The notes under the pieces were generated by a model. The model did not search any database, was not told the DNA's origin, and was given only the letters and a program-made list of their open reading frames with translations. The translations under genes were made by a program, and so were the position numbers. Shown here in pieces: positions 1-12,400 of a stretch of 64,000 nucleotides of DNA; the first letter of the stretch is position 1, and every line of letters begins with the position of its first letter. Source of the stretch: Takashimella koratensis (lineage: Eukaryota; Basidiomycota; Tremellomycetes; Trichosporonales; Tetragoniomycetaceae); assembly GCA_003116875.1 (NCBI GenBank), contig BCKT01000010.1, positions 62,001-126,000 on the forward strand, in the 5' to 3' direction.

Positions 1-658
1 TCCCCCATTTGTCCAATGGACACGATCCCAGGTCGGCGGGGGAGTAGAGTCGAAGCATGCGCATGTTGGGTGTCCAGTCGGGGCTGGAGGTAGAGCCTGC
101 GCCGTCGGGGAGGTATGGGGTGTAAAGTGTTTTCTCTGTCCCGGGTGACGCGATCAGCATGGACAAGAACAAGCGACGAAGAGGGGGAATCGGGCGTGAT
201 AGAGGTGAAGAAGATGGAAGAGAGGAAGAGATAGAGAAGGGACGGAGAGGGGCTGAACTCACTCTGGTTCAGAATCTCGCTCACGATCGACAAAGTCCGG
301 AGCTCGCCCTTGATCATGCTAAGATAACACCCCACCGTGGACGCAGTCTTGAACCACGGCTGCTCAATCACCATCCTCGCGACTTGCACAGCTGTGAGGT
401 ATCCGTACGGTATATATCATACAGCACAAGAGACAGCGTATCCCATCTGTCAGCTGCACCTTGCGACTCGTCAAGAGCCCACTCACACTGCCGTTCGAGC
501 TCGGGATCCGGAATGGACCGGAGCGTGCGAAGCATCGACCGCCGCAAAGTCGATTTGAGGGCATAGGTCGCGGATACGGACGCCATGGAGAGAGTCGTAG
601 GGTTGGTTGTCGGTTCTGTAGCCGATTCGTTGGTGGGCTCTGAGAACAGGATGCTCAT
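1..658 (-). CDS. FAU1: 5-formyltetrahydrofolate cyclo-ligase (3' part beyond the window)
   Basis: Converts 5-formyl-THF to 5,10-methenyl-THF with ATP, returning a storage folate to the one-carbon pool in the cytosol. Three exons are readable on the minus strand: 658-487, 391-263 and 135-1, with GTGAGT donors at 486 and 262. The spliced product begins MSILFSEP and runs through a family N-terminal helix (KSTLRRSMLRTL), then VARMVIEQPWF, VGCYLSMIKGELRT and KKTLYTPYLPDG, which matches the family order of substrate-binding SM..E and the K..Y.P strand. The reading frame is open to base 1, so the ATP-binding C-terminal half is missing only because the window ends. A second in-frame Met lies at 586, just before the conserved region. 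The start is 142 bp from the divergent peptidase-like gene. Confidence 0.85.
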
Positions 659-800
659 CGTTATCGGTGGGTTGGACGGAATCGGAGATGCAAGGATCTG
701 TGGGCCGAACCGGCGGTGGTGCACCCGGAGATTCGCAATTTGGTTGGTTTCACCGCATCACCTATTCTACACCTCGCCATCCACCAACACCTTTTAACGC

Positions 801-2638
801 CATGCTAGAGACTCAATCCTTCTACAGAATCGACCCCGAGTTGGCGCAGCTATGCGTAGACAACTCGGGTTCATTGGAAATTCCGATTCCGTATCCATTG
901 CCAGTTCTGTGGCGCTCGCCCACGTTCGTCAATGACGTCGTCTCCAGCCTGGGCATCAAGCACGGCTTGAACATTCGAATGCGGACGCAGCTGGTCCCAG
1001 CACTCGAAGCCTTGAAGACATTTATCCTCAAGCCTTGACCGATTTCCATCCGGGAGGCCCGCCCTGCCTTTTGAAGACGGGCATCTCCTGGCCCGAAGCA
1101 AGGGGTCAATTCGGTATCATTCGAAGACCCGTGACCGTTCACCTCCCCAACATCGCTCCGATCTGGATATCAATCTTGAAGCAAATCATAGCTTCGCTCG
1201 ATTCGGCCGACGTCAGTTTCACCCGCATCGACCCACTCGGGTGGGAGGACGTCAAGGAGAAACGATTCATCTGCCCGTTCTTGCTTCGCGTCGGCGTCAT
1301 TCCGGGATCTCTTCCTTTCGACACCGCCATGCGTGTGGCCAGCAAAGTCAAGGAGCAGCTGATCAGTGCCAGCATCCAAGATGCTGAGGTGGCGTTTGTC
1401 GAGACTGAAGTTTGTCGTCTATCGCATCCTGCACCTTTCATCTCTGTCGATCCTAGCAAACACTTGTTGCTCGAATATCACAAACCGTTCATTTCACTTG
1501 TTGGTGTCTCAATCACGCGACGAGACCAACCATTTCTCGAGGGTACGGGCGGTTTGTGGATCAAGCTGGAAGCGATCTCGGGCCGTCTCGCTTTGCTCAC
1601 ATGTGTCCACGTTGTCCGCCCGCCTCCTGCGTTCCCCACCAACGACGTCTCGGACCACAAATAGCCAGCCAAAGGAATTGTTCATGGATCTTGGAAACAC
1701 GAGTTACGAAAATCGCACAACAGGAATGATGTCACAGATTGGATCACTCATCAAGATGGTCGGAAAACTGAATCAATACTTGGAGAAAGATTTGTCGAAA
1801 GAGAAGAGAGCTGAGACGATCCGCAAGATTGCGAATGCTACTGCCCAGATCAAGAGCTTGGATACGCTGCACACGGATGTCGTCAAAACGAGGGGATCGA
1901 GTTGCGTTACGCACGATCGGCTGGGCATTGTACGCGCCCCCTATTGCAGTGAACATTGGTTCTGCGAACAGCCCCACCCTTGGGTACACCGAAGATTGGG
2001 GTCTTGTGGAGGTCGATCCGGCTGTCATTGACAAGTCGACTTTCACTGGAAATAAACTTTACAGCGGTAAGCCTTGACACTTATGGTTCAGTCTTGTAAA
2101 GACTTCTGATGACTGGTGTGTAGGTGACAAGTTTGTTGTTGCTGGAGAGTTGGCAGATGTCATGTACCCTCGTCATGATGATCGGATGGACTATCACGAG
2201 CTGGAGGACGGTATGCTCGAAGCAGACGGTATCGTCCAACCGGAAGAAATCGATAAATTGCCTCACCGAGATTCTGAGAACAGACCGTGCTTCATGGTCG
2301 TGAAGAATGGCGCGGCAGGTGGAACGACGGCAGGCTGGTTGAATGGTCTGATGTCAGTTAAGCGTACCTATCCCGAGTACGGGATCCTCAAGCAGGATTC
2401 GCTCGAGCTTGGAATTCTCGACGTCGACCACAAGAAGAAATTTTCGGAATACGGTGACTCGGGATCGGAGGTGCTTAACCGCGACGGTCGTATCCTCGGG
2501 CTTCTGACAGCGGGGGAACCTTTGAGGAAACAGGGCGGAGCCAATCTGACCTACCTTACACCATTCTGGTGGTTGCTGAATCGCATCCGGGAAAAGTTTC
2601 CAGACGCACAGGTTGTTGCAGCTGCGCCACGTCCATGA
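801..2638 (+). pseudogene. trypsin-like serine peptidase-like gene, frame-broken
   Basis: The pieces read in order like a trypsin-fold protein family I associate with Agaricomycetes: LPVLWRSPTF (about 897), GISWPEARG (about 1078), ISVDPSKH (about 1441), the His region LTCVHVV (about 1596), the Asp region YTEDWGLVEVD (about 1990) and the Ser motif YGDSGSE (about 2452). All three triad segments are present. The pieces lie in three frames. The frame changes near 1036-1075, near 1640-1660 and near 1890, and the open stretches overlap too closely at the last two points to hold an intron. A good intron does exist at 2067-2123, joining Y-S-G to D-K-F in frame. This suggests a once-functional gene now carrying indels, or base-call errors in this assembly. 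Start taken at ATG 801; stop TGA 2636-2638. Confidence 0.6.
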
Positions 2639-2992
2639 GGAGTAAGTGTATGTTCGCTTGTTGTCTATGTATTATGCACAACTGCTACTTGGCCTACCTG
2701 GCGGGTCTCAAGCACGACTGGAGTATGCATCTGCTGCTTGGCCGCTTGCGCAGTCCGACTGAGCCGAGGAGAGCGCCGAGGGAGGCGGAGGTGGTGTTGA
2801 GCCCCACGGAGATGACCTGCCTAACCCCGAGATCCGCTTTTTTCAACTCGGATTGTTTCAACTTTTTTTTTTTTTTTTTTTGAGAATCCCCCCACGTTCA
2901 CTCTCGGTGCTCCGTCGCCATCACCGTTGCCGTCGCCGCTGCCCACTTTCTTGACAGGCGCAGGCTTACAAAGAGGGAATAGTATTCTCGGC
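2639..2992. other. intergenic, with a 19-base T run
   Basis: No gene seen. It holds an uninterrupted run of 19 T at 2863-2881 and forms the upstream region of the PABA synthase gene. Confidence 0.6.
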
Positions 2993-5900
2993 ATGGCTAG
3001 CATGGAGGCGAACCTGAAGCCCTCGGGGCTGCCGCCCCTTGCGCGCACCGTCATCATCGATTACTACGACTCGTGTCAGTATCCGCCGTCCATCGCATCC
3101 CATCTCACCCCCATCACTGCCCTCGTCCTACCCTTTGCTCCTCCTTCGTTCTATCCCGGCTATCTCTATGACCCTCCAAGCTTCCGCTGATCCCTGCAGA
3201 TACGAACAACCTCCTCACGCTCTTTACCAAGCTCTACTCGGACACCGAGGTCCTTGCCAAGATCGCAGTGATCAAGGCTGACAAGTACACCTGGTGAGTC
3301 CCGATCAGACCTCACCTCAGGCGCGCACTGCTGCTATCGCCTGTCATAAAACTCGCCTTTAGTTTGCATTTCCCCCGCTCTCTCCATCCACACCCGCTTT
3401 GACCATGCTGACATACCCAGGGCCGAGTTCCAATCCACCGTCTTGCCCAATGTCGACTGCATAATTATCTCCCCAGGTCCAGGTCGACCCGATACCCCCA
3501 AGGTACTTGACGCCCAGACCCTGTCTCTTTTGCTGACATACCCCCAGGACATCGGCTTCGCGCTTGACCTGCTCCGTCTTCACCCGGTCCCCATCCTCGG
3601 CGTGTGTCTGGGACACCAAGCCATTGCCGTAGCTTTTGGCGGCAAGGTATGTCTTGTGCTCTTGATCCTTGATCAACAAGCATTGCTGCGAGCTGTATAC
3701 TCTTGCGAACCTTCGCTGACGTTTACAGATCGTCAACACGCCCAAGATCACACATGGTCACGTCACGCGCGTCCGACCTGTCATTCCGGCTCGAGGCCTC
3801 TTCGCGTCCTCACAATGGACCCACCGAGGCGCGTTCGATGTAGTGGTGTACAACAGCCTGACCGTGGACCCGTCAAGTACGTCTAAGCTTACCTTTCACT
3901 CACTATCCATTCTAGGAAATGACGGACACCCCGCTGACTTGCTCAGGTATCCCTGATGAGCTCGAAGTCACTGCTTGGTCTGAACCAGTTGACTCCACTC
4001 CCACCGTTCAAGGCCTGGCGCACAAGTCGTACCCCATCTGGGGCGTCCAATACCATCCTGAAGTGCGTCCAACCTCTCCCTTCTCAAACTACAACTAACA
4101 TTCCTTAGTCAATCTCGTCGACTCACGGCGTCGATCTGATCTCGGCCTTCATCCACGCGGTACACAACCACCATCACTCTCCTACTTCTTATCCCCCTCT
4201 GCCGGAACCTATCATCGCAGCGTGCGCGTACCGCGTCTCGTCACTATCCACCTCGGCCAAACCGAGCGCTACCGATGTGGTCAATGATCCGGAACGGATA
4301 CGACTCGAGCTAGTGGAGAGGCGATTTGGGAGCAGTGGGAGGGAGTTAAAGACTCAGGAGTTGTTTGAACGAGTAGTTCGGCGGTGTGCCGGAGGTGAGC
4401 GGAAAGGGAAGCGAAGAGAGGCGATTGGCGAGGTCTGGCTAGACGGCGAGAATGTGAGTGGGCAACTGCTTCTCATCTGGTCTTCATACACGCGATCTCT
4501 GTCTTCCTGTCTTTATACTAACACCCACTCAGCCGAGCAGATCAACGACGACTTCCCTCGCCACCCCTTCTTTTCTCTTATCCTACTCCCTCTCTACACG
4601 CACGGTCACTCTCCACCGCCCCGCGCACTCTTCCACTTCCCTCACTCTCCCTCCGTCCCAGACATTCTGGTCATGGTTCGACGCCGGCCAGCGAGCGCTC
4701 TCTGCCTCCCTTCCCGCTCCGAGTTCACATGGATCATCCCCCCCGCTGAAACCCAAGGAGCGCGGGTGGCAGGGCGGTTGGGTGGGTTGGTTTGGGTACG
4801 AGATGAAAGCCGAGAGTTTGGTAGGGTACGATCCAGCGACATTACCACGTGCGAGCTTGCACGAGGATAGAGCGGACGCGGCGTGGGCGTGGGTCGACGA
4901 GGTGGTTGAACGTGCACCGGACGGCGAGTGGGTGGTTCGTGGGGTTTTGCAGGAGGATACAGCGACAGGCGACGAGTCAACGGAGATGGTGCCATGGCTT
5001 CTTCGTCAGGGAGTGAGGTTTGGAGCTACTCGGGAAGAACACGATGATCTTCTCGATCACGTTCAGCACGTCTTGTGTACATCTTCCATTTCTGGTCCGG
5101 CAAACGGTCAAAACTCGATCCAGGAGCTCAATCAACCCGCCACCGCATTCCCACGGTTCCACCCATCGATCAAGGGCGAGCTCCATAAATCTCGTATCGA
5201 CGCGTGCCGGGAGGCTATCCGCCAAGGCGAGAGCTATGAGCTCAACCAGACCACTAGCTTCATTGCAACTCTTGACTCGGAGTCTAGAGATCACAAAGGC
5301 ATGACGGCATCCGCGTACGCACTGTACCTCCGCTTGAGGTCGTTCAATCCCGCGTATTACTCGGCTTACATCGCGTTCCCGACTCTCCGCTCTCCTCATG
5401 GGGTAGGATACCACGTCCTCTCTTCCTCGCCTGAACGGTTTCTACAGATCACGTCGGATACAATGCTCAACTCATCATCAAACTCGACTGCAAGCGGGCT
5501 AGGAGGTTCCACATCTCAGGTGATCGAGATGAGGCCAATCAAGGGGACTCGAGCTCGAGTCAAGCCGGGACAGTGCGTTTGCGGGCCTGGGCAGGGATGT
5601 GAACAGAGGAATAAAGGAAGTGAAGTGTGTAGAGCCTATGGAAGAGAAGAGGATGAGAAGAGGGGGAAAGAGTTGAGTGAGGATTTGAAAGAGCGGGCGG
5701 AGAATCTAATGGTGAGTTGGTGTTTAGTACCTCTAAACTCGAGCGATCAGTCTCCACCTCTTCACTCTCCATCTCTTCACTTGGAGTCTTTCCCGCTCCA
5801 GCATTGCTTTATCTCTCGAGTCACTGGGGTGACCCCCAGAAAGACAGTACTGATTCCTGTTTTCCTTCGCGCCTACGCCACGCACATACCCTTGCAGATC

Positions 5901-6758
5901 GTCGACCTTATCCGTTCCGACCTCTTATCATGCTGCACCCTATCCACCGTCTCCGTACCCCAACTTATCGCGCTCGAGTCGTATGGTGTACATAACCTAG
6001 TGACTACGGTCAAGGGGGAGTTGGCAAGTGGGATCGGGGCGGTAGAGGCTGTGAGGAGGTGTTTCCCACCCGGTAAGTAGTAAATCTGGACTAGAGTGGA
6101 TGAGTGATGGGGAAAGACGGAGATGCGTGTGAGAAGTAGGAGTTGGGGATTTGCTGACAGGTCTCGCTACTCCACCCCAACTATGCAGGATCCATGACGG
6201 GTGCACCGAAACTACGCTCTGTCCAGCTCCTCGACGGCTTCGAAGAAGGCGCTGCACGTGGTATCTACTCAGGTACGTGTTACAGCTCCTTCACTGTTCT
6301 GGTCAGAGCTCTGCCAGGCACTCCTCGCTAGAGAGATCAAGTGATGTATCTGGACAAAAGCGTTGTTGACGTATCAGGCGCGCTGGGGTACCTCTCCCTC
6401 GGAGGAGACGCCGATCTGAGCGTCGTAATCCGGACCATCGTCGCTGAGGGCAACCGTAAGTGTGCAAGGCAACGGATTTACACTCCAGGATCGAGGCAGC
6501 GCTGACGCTCTTGATCCCCTTTCCTTGATTCGTTCCCAACGATCGCCTGGTGTACTGTGCCTCCTGCCCGCGTGCTTGCTCTTCTCCGGCTCACTGCCTT
6601 CTCTCTCTTGACCTCGCCTCTATCGTCTATCGCCCATCGCAGGCTTGAGCATAGGCGCAGGCGGAGCCATCACTTGGTTGTCGGACCGGGACGGAGAATG
6701 GGACGAAGTCTTGACAAAAGTGCAGAGTGTGGTGGGACCGCTTGACGGGGTAGAGTGA
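2993..6758 (+). CDS. ABZ1: bifunctional para-aminobenzoate (4-amino-4-deoxychorismate) synthase
   Basis: Makes 4-amino-4-deoxychorismate from chorismate and glutamine, the committed step towards PABA and folate. Twelve exons can be joined (2993-3074, 3200-3293, 3421-3502, 3548-3646, 3729-3876, 3947-4062, 4109-4453, 4533-5711, 5898-6072, 6189-6272, 6378-6455, 6643-6758) to give 865 aa. Residues 1-300 are a class I glutamine amidotransferase: [10 protein letters not shown], nucleophile Cys106 in GVCLGHQA, and His205/Glu207 in YHPES. The rest is a chorismate-binding PabB domain: [19 protein letters not shown] with catalytic Lys659, LIRSDL, and GSMTGAPK at 774-781. The Lys in PIKGT (Ala in anthranilate synthase) is why I call PABA rather than tryptophan synthesis. 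The start is the first Met before the conserved VIIDYYDS strand; an upstream non-ATG extension is possible. Confidence 0.93.
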
Positions 6759-7196
6759 TTGGGGAAGTGGGAGGTGGGGGGAGGTGGGAGCTCGGTTATG
6801 AGCCAGGGAAACGGAGCGAGAGAGGTTCAGGAAATAGACCCGGTCGAGTGGAGGGTGGAGGTTCAGACGTCACCTGATCGCTCCGAAGAAACAGGAAGTG
6901 AATACGCGATCATCGCACCACTCGTCCCTGCTTTCTCTCTCTTTCTTCTCACTTTGTCAGAAGCGTATATACATTAATAGACCCAAGCAGAACTAGATAG
7001 TATCATAACTTGCATCCATCCATCTATCCGTGATTAGACGTTGGATCACTCGCTACCGATTGATCCCTCGATAATTCAATCACTCGGAAACCTACCGCTT
7101 GAAATTGAACCTAGACCATCCATCTCCTCTTGGACCGACCGCGTCTGAATCCACATTCACCTCCAAACAACTTCATCACCCACTTTGAACCAAGCC
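6759..7196. other. intergenic spacer
   Basis: Tandem spacer between the PABA synthase stop and the next start. No coding signal or clear element seen. Confidence 0.5.
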
Positions 7197-8425
7197 ATGT
7201 CTGAGCAAATCAAAGGACACTGCAATTGCGGTAACGTGACCGTCTCTTTCCCCAAATCCGACTTGCCCGAGTCTTCGGTGCTCTGTCGTGAGTTTTGGTT
7301 TTGCTTGACCGGGTTGTAAGAGCTAGGAGGTTAGACAGCATCGAGGTGGTCTGGCCCGGATACCACCCGGTGAAGGTGGTGATGTGGAGTAAATGGCCAT
7401 GACTGATGGTATCCCAGATGGGAGTGAAGAGGTGGAAAGGTATGGATTGCTGACTCACTCAGACTGCTTGTCGTGTCGCCGCAGCGGAGGGAGCGTGTAA
7501 GTCTAATCACCAGGCGGTGTTCCCATCATGAGTTTCCTCTGCCCTACCATCGACCTGAAAACGAGCTAACGTCCTTTCCACACCTCCCGTTCATTCCTCA
7601 CTCCTCACTCCTCACTCCTCACTTCCCACCCCTCTTCTTTGCTCTTTCTCGCCGTCCTTTCGCACGACCTACAACTCCTCGTCTCTCATCCAATCCTCGA
7701 CCTTAACCTCGACATCAACCTCAACATCAATTTCAACCCCATCATTTACTGGCTACACTCCGTAAATAGCGGCTCTACCAACCTGTTCATGGAGGAAGGC
7801 CAATTCACAATCTCTGGTGATTTAGCTCAACACCACGAGACAGGAACCTCTGGCAAGCCCGTGACCCGGTTCTTCTGCGGGAAATGTGGATCGTGAGTGC
7901 CTGAAGTCGCTGAAACTGGGTACGAAAATTGTCAGCGGGGCTGGTTTGGATGTGCAGAAGGGTTGCAATCTGGAAAGCTAGGTGGGCGTGGGAGAGTTAC
8001 AAGCGAGAGAACAAGGCGTTGATCGGGGTTCTGTTTTTCCCAGATCTTGAAGCTAACGTTCTTCCACCCTTCACCTCATCACTTGATCCCTTCACCGTGC
8101 TTCTCATTGATCACATTGATCAACACCTGTGTAGGCCGGTGTATACTAAAGCCATCTCGTTTGGCGAGAAAGCCGTCTTCCTCAAGGGCGGTAAGCACCT
8201 CTCCACATCCTCCTGACCGACCGCCTTCACTGCTTTTTTCTTAATCGCAGGCGTTGTTCAATCCGAGGTTACGGTGACTGACTGAACCGACTTGTTCTAT
8301 ACCCATCGCTAGGCCTGTTCGATCCACACACTTTGCCAGCGCCGAAGGTCGAGTACTTTGCGAGCAACATGGAACCTTGGCAGCCCCAGACTGGTGATGC
8401 GGAGCAAGTCCCCGTTCAGGGCTAG
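7197..8425 (+). CDS. GFA/CENP-V-fold zinc-binding protein
   Basis: Small protein of the glutathione-dependent formaldehyde-activating enzyme (GFA) family. Five exons (7197-7287, 7463-7496, 7770-7892, 8135-8190, 8313-8425) give 138 aa. The Cys pattern fits the Zn-binding fold: GHCNCGNV near the N-terminus, CHCLSCRRSGG, then FFCGKCGSPV, with the C-terminal KGGLFDPHTLPAP and a final W-Q-P typical of fungal members. Most fungal proteins of this family are uncharacterised, so formaldehyde activity is not shown. Exon 4 could instead join a short segment around 8252, but that path stops at once; the acceptor at 8312 restores the family motif. The introns here are longer (122-273 nt) than in neighbouring genes. 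Confidence 0.82.
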
Positions 8426-9426
8426 ACGTCTCAATAACGCGCCAGTGCCAGGAGGAAGCAAGCGAGGAGACTGTCAGTTGCTCCAAGGGGGATACTGGAG
8501 AGTCTTGGGCGGAAGAATTGGATCGGGAAAGGGTGGAACATTCCAAGTATCTAAAGGGAGCAAGTCGTAAGCGTATGCAGAATCAGTTTTGAGAATTTGC
8601 GCAAGACGCATTGGCGCAGATCAGGCAACGGGCATGGGTATGGCACAGATTGCATAAGGAATCACTCTCGATCACATACTGTACTAGCTCAGGAAGACGA
8701 GTCACGTTCTGTCAGAGGATTGATCACAAGTCGTGAGGATTGGTCGAAAAAGAATCAGCGCGAGAAACTGTGAGATGAATGTGTGGGCATGTGGTGAAGC
8801 GAGGAAAGAGCAGTGGGGAGTGAGATGAAAGTGAGAGTTATGGGGCTGTGAGAGGTTCGAGAAGCGGTGAGGTTAGAGGGGTGATGAGGTGGATATAAGT
8901 GAACATGTCAGAGGAGACGTCTCGTTCGGATTGGGACAAGTATGAACAAAGTTGCCTTTCGTCGTCGAAATCGTGCCAGTCGTAATACACCTCGTGCGTC
9001 ATCCCCGGTCGCCTCTTATCACTCGTCGTGGTTGGCCTATAGTGTCGCTGACTTCATGATAAATTGATACGTTTTCACCCACTCGTGTGCGCTCGACAAG
9101 TCGGTCGTCTCCTCTCTCAGTCGTATCAGAATCGTGTCGTAACCGTCAGAAAGCGTGTCGTCGCCTTGGTTTCACCGTCGTCGTCATCGCCGTCGTTTGC
9201 CTTTCCACGTTCTTGCCCAGATCTTGTCAATACTCGTCAGAAGGTAGGATCAGCCCTGACCGCTTTCCGAGCCACTTTGATAGGTGGGCGCCTTGGCTTG
9301 AGCGCCACTACGTCCGTGGTATCCCAACCCTCTCCTGTACTCCCTGCTCGACACGTCCTCCGGCACTCTCTTCTTCTTCCTCTTCCCTCTGTCGTCCAGT
9401 TTCTGGGCTCATCTCCATGCGCCCTA
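8426..9426. other. convergent intergenic region
   Basis: About 1 kb between the 3' ends of the GFA-like gene and MSH5. T/C-rich towards 9500. No ORF with codon structure or splice sites that I could support. Confidence 0.5.
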
Positions 9427-12400
9427 TCACCTCTTTTCCCCCCTGCCTTCCTCTTCCCTGACAACATCCACAACACCCATTACTGCCCCTTCCCCTTCCC
9501 CTTCCCCTTCTTCGTCCTCCCCATACTTTGGATCCATGACCTTTTTCAGCTCTTCCATCACGTCACTCATCTCGTGCTCAATCTCCCAACGTAAAAAGCG
9601 TTTGGCGAGTTGTTCAGCCTCGGCCATTTCGGCAATGTCGGATGGGTCGAGTTCTTGATCAAGCAGTGCAGAAATCTGGTATGTCGAGACGCATTTGCTA
9701 ATAAGGGAAAAGAGAAGTCAGTTTTGTCTCCTTGGTAAAGAAGAGAGAGACAATCCGTGGGTGGAATACGCTCACCTGACTTCTCGAGCTCTGTCAACAA
9801 CGGCTTGAGGGATCCCATGCTGCAGCGCACAGTCCGCAGCGTTCGACGTAGTGCTCAGTGATGGTGCGAGTCTGTTCCCTTGTCAGCTCTGGGTGTAGAA
9901 ACCATTTAAGCCCACTTGAACAAGTACGTCAACTGTTCCTTGTCCTCGACAAAGACAGTTCTCATATGACAAAACACGATAGCCAGCGATTCGTCGATAA
10001 AGTGTTGAGTAAACATTTCACTGCCGCGTAAGCTGCCTTCTCTTTTTTGTAGCGCAGCTTACTGAAAATGAGTGAGGACGACGGTTCGAGGACAAGACGT
10101 TGTAAGGAGATGAGTGATGACACCCGCGAGCAGTCCAGCGCCGTCTGCCGGTGTGGTTCCTAATCTCAGCATGGTCTCGTACGAAAGCTCACCTTTCCCA
10201 AATTCGTCCAGGATGATGAGCGAGCGCTCTGTGGCGCCTCGTAGAGCTAGCGAGACTTGGCTGAGATCAATCATGAATGCGGACGCTGCCTAAAGAGTCA
10301 GCTCGTTCACCGCCTAACTTACCTTGGAGGCCGATTCGCGCGTTTGGAGACGCGTGTAGACTGTTCCCTTAGCACAAGATCCCATGGCTTGACCTACTCT
10401 TGTCGCAGATACCAATTTCCGCGCTCTCGGCGGGGACGAAAGACCCAATCTGCGCCATGAACGTGATGAGGGCAACCTGACGTCAGCTCGTCCGCAACGT
10501 GTACCTACCTGTTTTCCGTACGCCGATTTGCCTGAGCCGTTGGCGCCCGTGACCACCATCTATCGTCAGCTAAGCTCTTCCACACCTGCCTACCATGCTA
10601 TTCGCGTACCCCTGTCCGCCATGAAGGAACGTGTCGTTGTCGATATAGCCGTTCGCGGGGACGCATAGCTCTTGGATGAGGTGTCGACCTTTGCGGATCT
10701 TGAGTACCGGCTCTTCCTTCATGACTGGTCGACGGAGATCGTGTCGGTCAACCGCTTCGGCAAGGGCGACCAGGCTGGGTCGTCAGCAGCTGACTGTACC
10801 TGCAAACGTACCAATCCAGCTCGGCCATGACGTCCACCGCGGCGGACAACTCGCCAGTGATCTCGGACAACATGCTCGTAAGATTCTGCACCAGTCCCCA
10901 TTCGTGTTCTGCCACCTTGTCAGCTTTCAGCTTGGCGCCTCAGCTCACCCGCTATCACATTGAACAAGTCCCCATAGTGCTCGTTGAGATTGTTCGTCTC
11001 CGGTGTTTTGTAGTACGTGCAGTTTCCAGCGGTAAACTGATCGTCAACAATCTGAGCCCGCGACGTTTTGGCTTACCTCTTGCACCCAGTTGGCAGGGAG
11101 TGGGACATCTGCGCTAGGCTCAAAAGCGGCGAGAACGTAGCCAAATTGCGGGATGTAGTAAACTTGGACGGTTTTGCAAAAAGTCGAGACTCCGGCTTGG
11201 GCGACGATTATTCTGGCCACGGCACTCTGAGGGTCAGGATTGACCACTAGGAGTACTAACCAGCATGGACTCGAGCTCTGCGATGTCATCACATGTCAGC
11301 TCTTACTACAGACTCATCTCAACGACTCACTCGCATGGTCTCGTTTCAGCCGATCAAGGTCTTCGTCGACACCAGGACGAACGCAGACCCTGTTCTCATC
11401 GGCCGACGAATCAAAGTCGATCTGCGTCGTTAGATGGTCTCTGTAATCGCACTCACCACTCGAGTCACTTCGTCTCCAAACTCGTGAAGGGAAGGGCTGA
11501 GGAACGTGCAAAGCTAAAAGTCAGTTCTCAGCCAACTTCTTCGCCTACTTTGTCTACCACTTCGATGTGACGGTTGCCCACGATGATGGAGGACACAGAG
11601 TCTTTGACGTCGAACATGGCGTTCATAGCCTGTTCGATCAGCATTGGCAGGCCAAGTGGTACCCACCTCAAGTAGGTGCGACCACTCTTTATGCGTCTCT
11701 CGACCCCTGGCAATCTTTCCACAGTTGGCAGAAACATTGGAGATCTTCTTCAACGACACTTTAAGTTTGCGTCGGAGATCACTATGCTCTTTGGTCGCGA
11801 AGAGCTGGACAGCGTCGAGGCGAGCGTTGATAGCGTCGATCTCGAGGAGCGGTCGGAGCATCCACGTGTGAAGAAGCTTCTTCCCAAGGGAAGAGACGGC
11901 AGTGTTGAGGATGCCTGGGGTCAGAGATGGTGTGCAGTTGGACTCACTATGCAGGGAGAGGGTCTGGCGTGTGGCGTTGGAATGAATGAATGCGTGGCCC
12001 TCAACGTCGAAGATCGCCAGGGAGCTACATGTCAGCGAAGTCGGGATAGGGAGCTCACGTCAAAGCATCTTGATTGATCACCATGTGCCGCTCGCTGATT
12101 TGGTCAGCTGTGCTTGAACTCAATACCAGCTATGCGTACAGGTCCATGCTTTCGATCGAGGCGAGTTGAACATGTGTTCCCGATTCGGCGTGCTGCTTCA
12201 TGATGTGGTCGACGAGTGCGCCTGCAGCGGAGACCTGTCGAGTCCGTCAGTGTCAGCTAAAGTGCTTCCCTATTATTAGCTACTCACCGCGAGAGGCGCA
12301 TCAACGTTGACCCAGCACCCAAGTTTGATGATTAACAACCTCAAACTCCCCATCCCTGCCGCTCGTTCCTCTCCGTCCCCATACCTCACGCTCTCTCCAC

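Noticed and set aside
8241..8312. Extra small exon in the GFA-like gene
   Set aside because: It leads to a stop or the wrong frame, while a single intron 8191-8312 restores the family motif GGLFDP.
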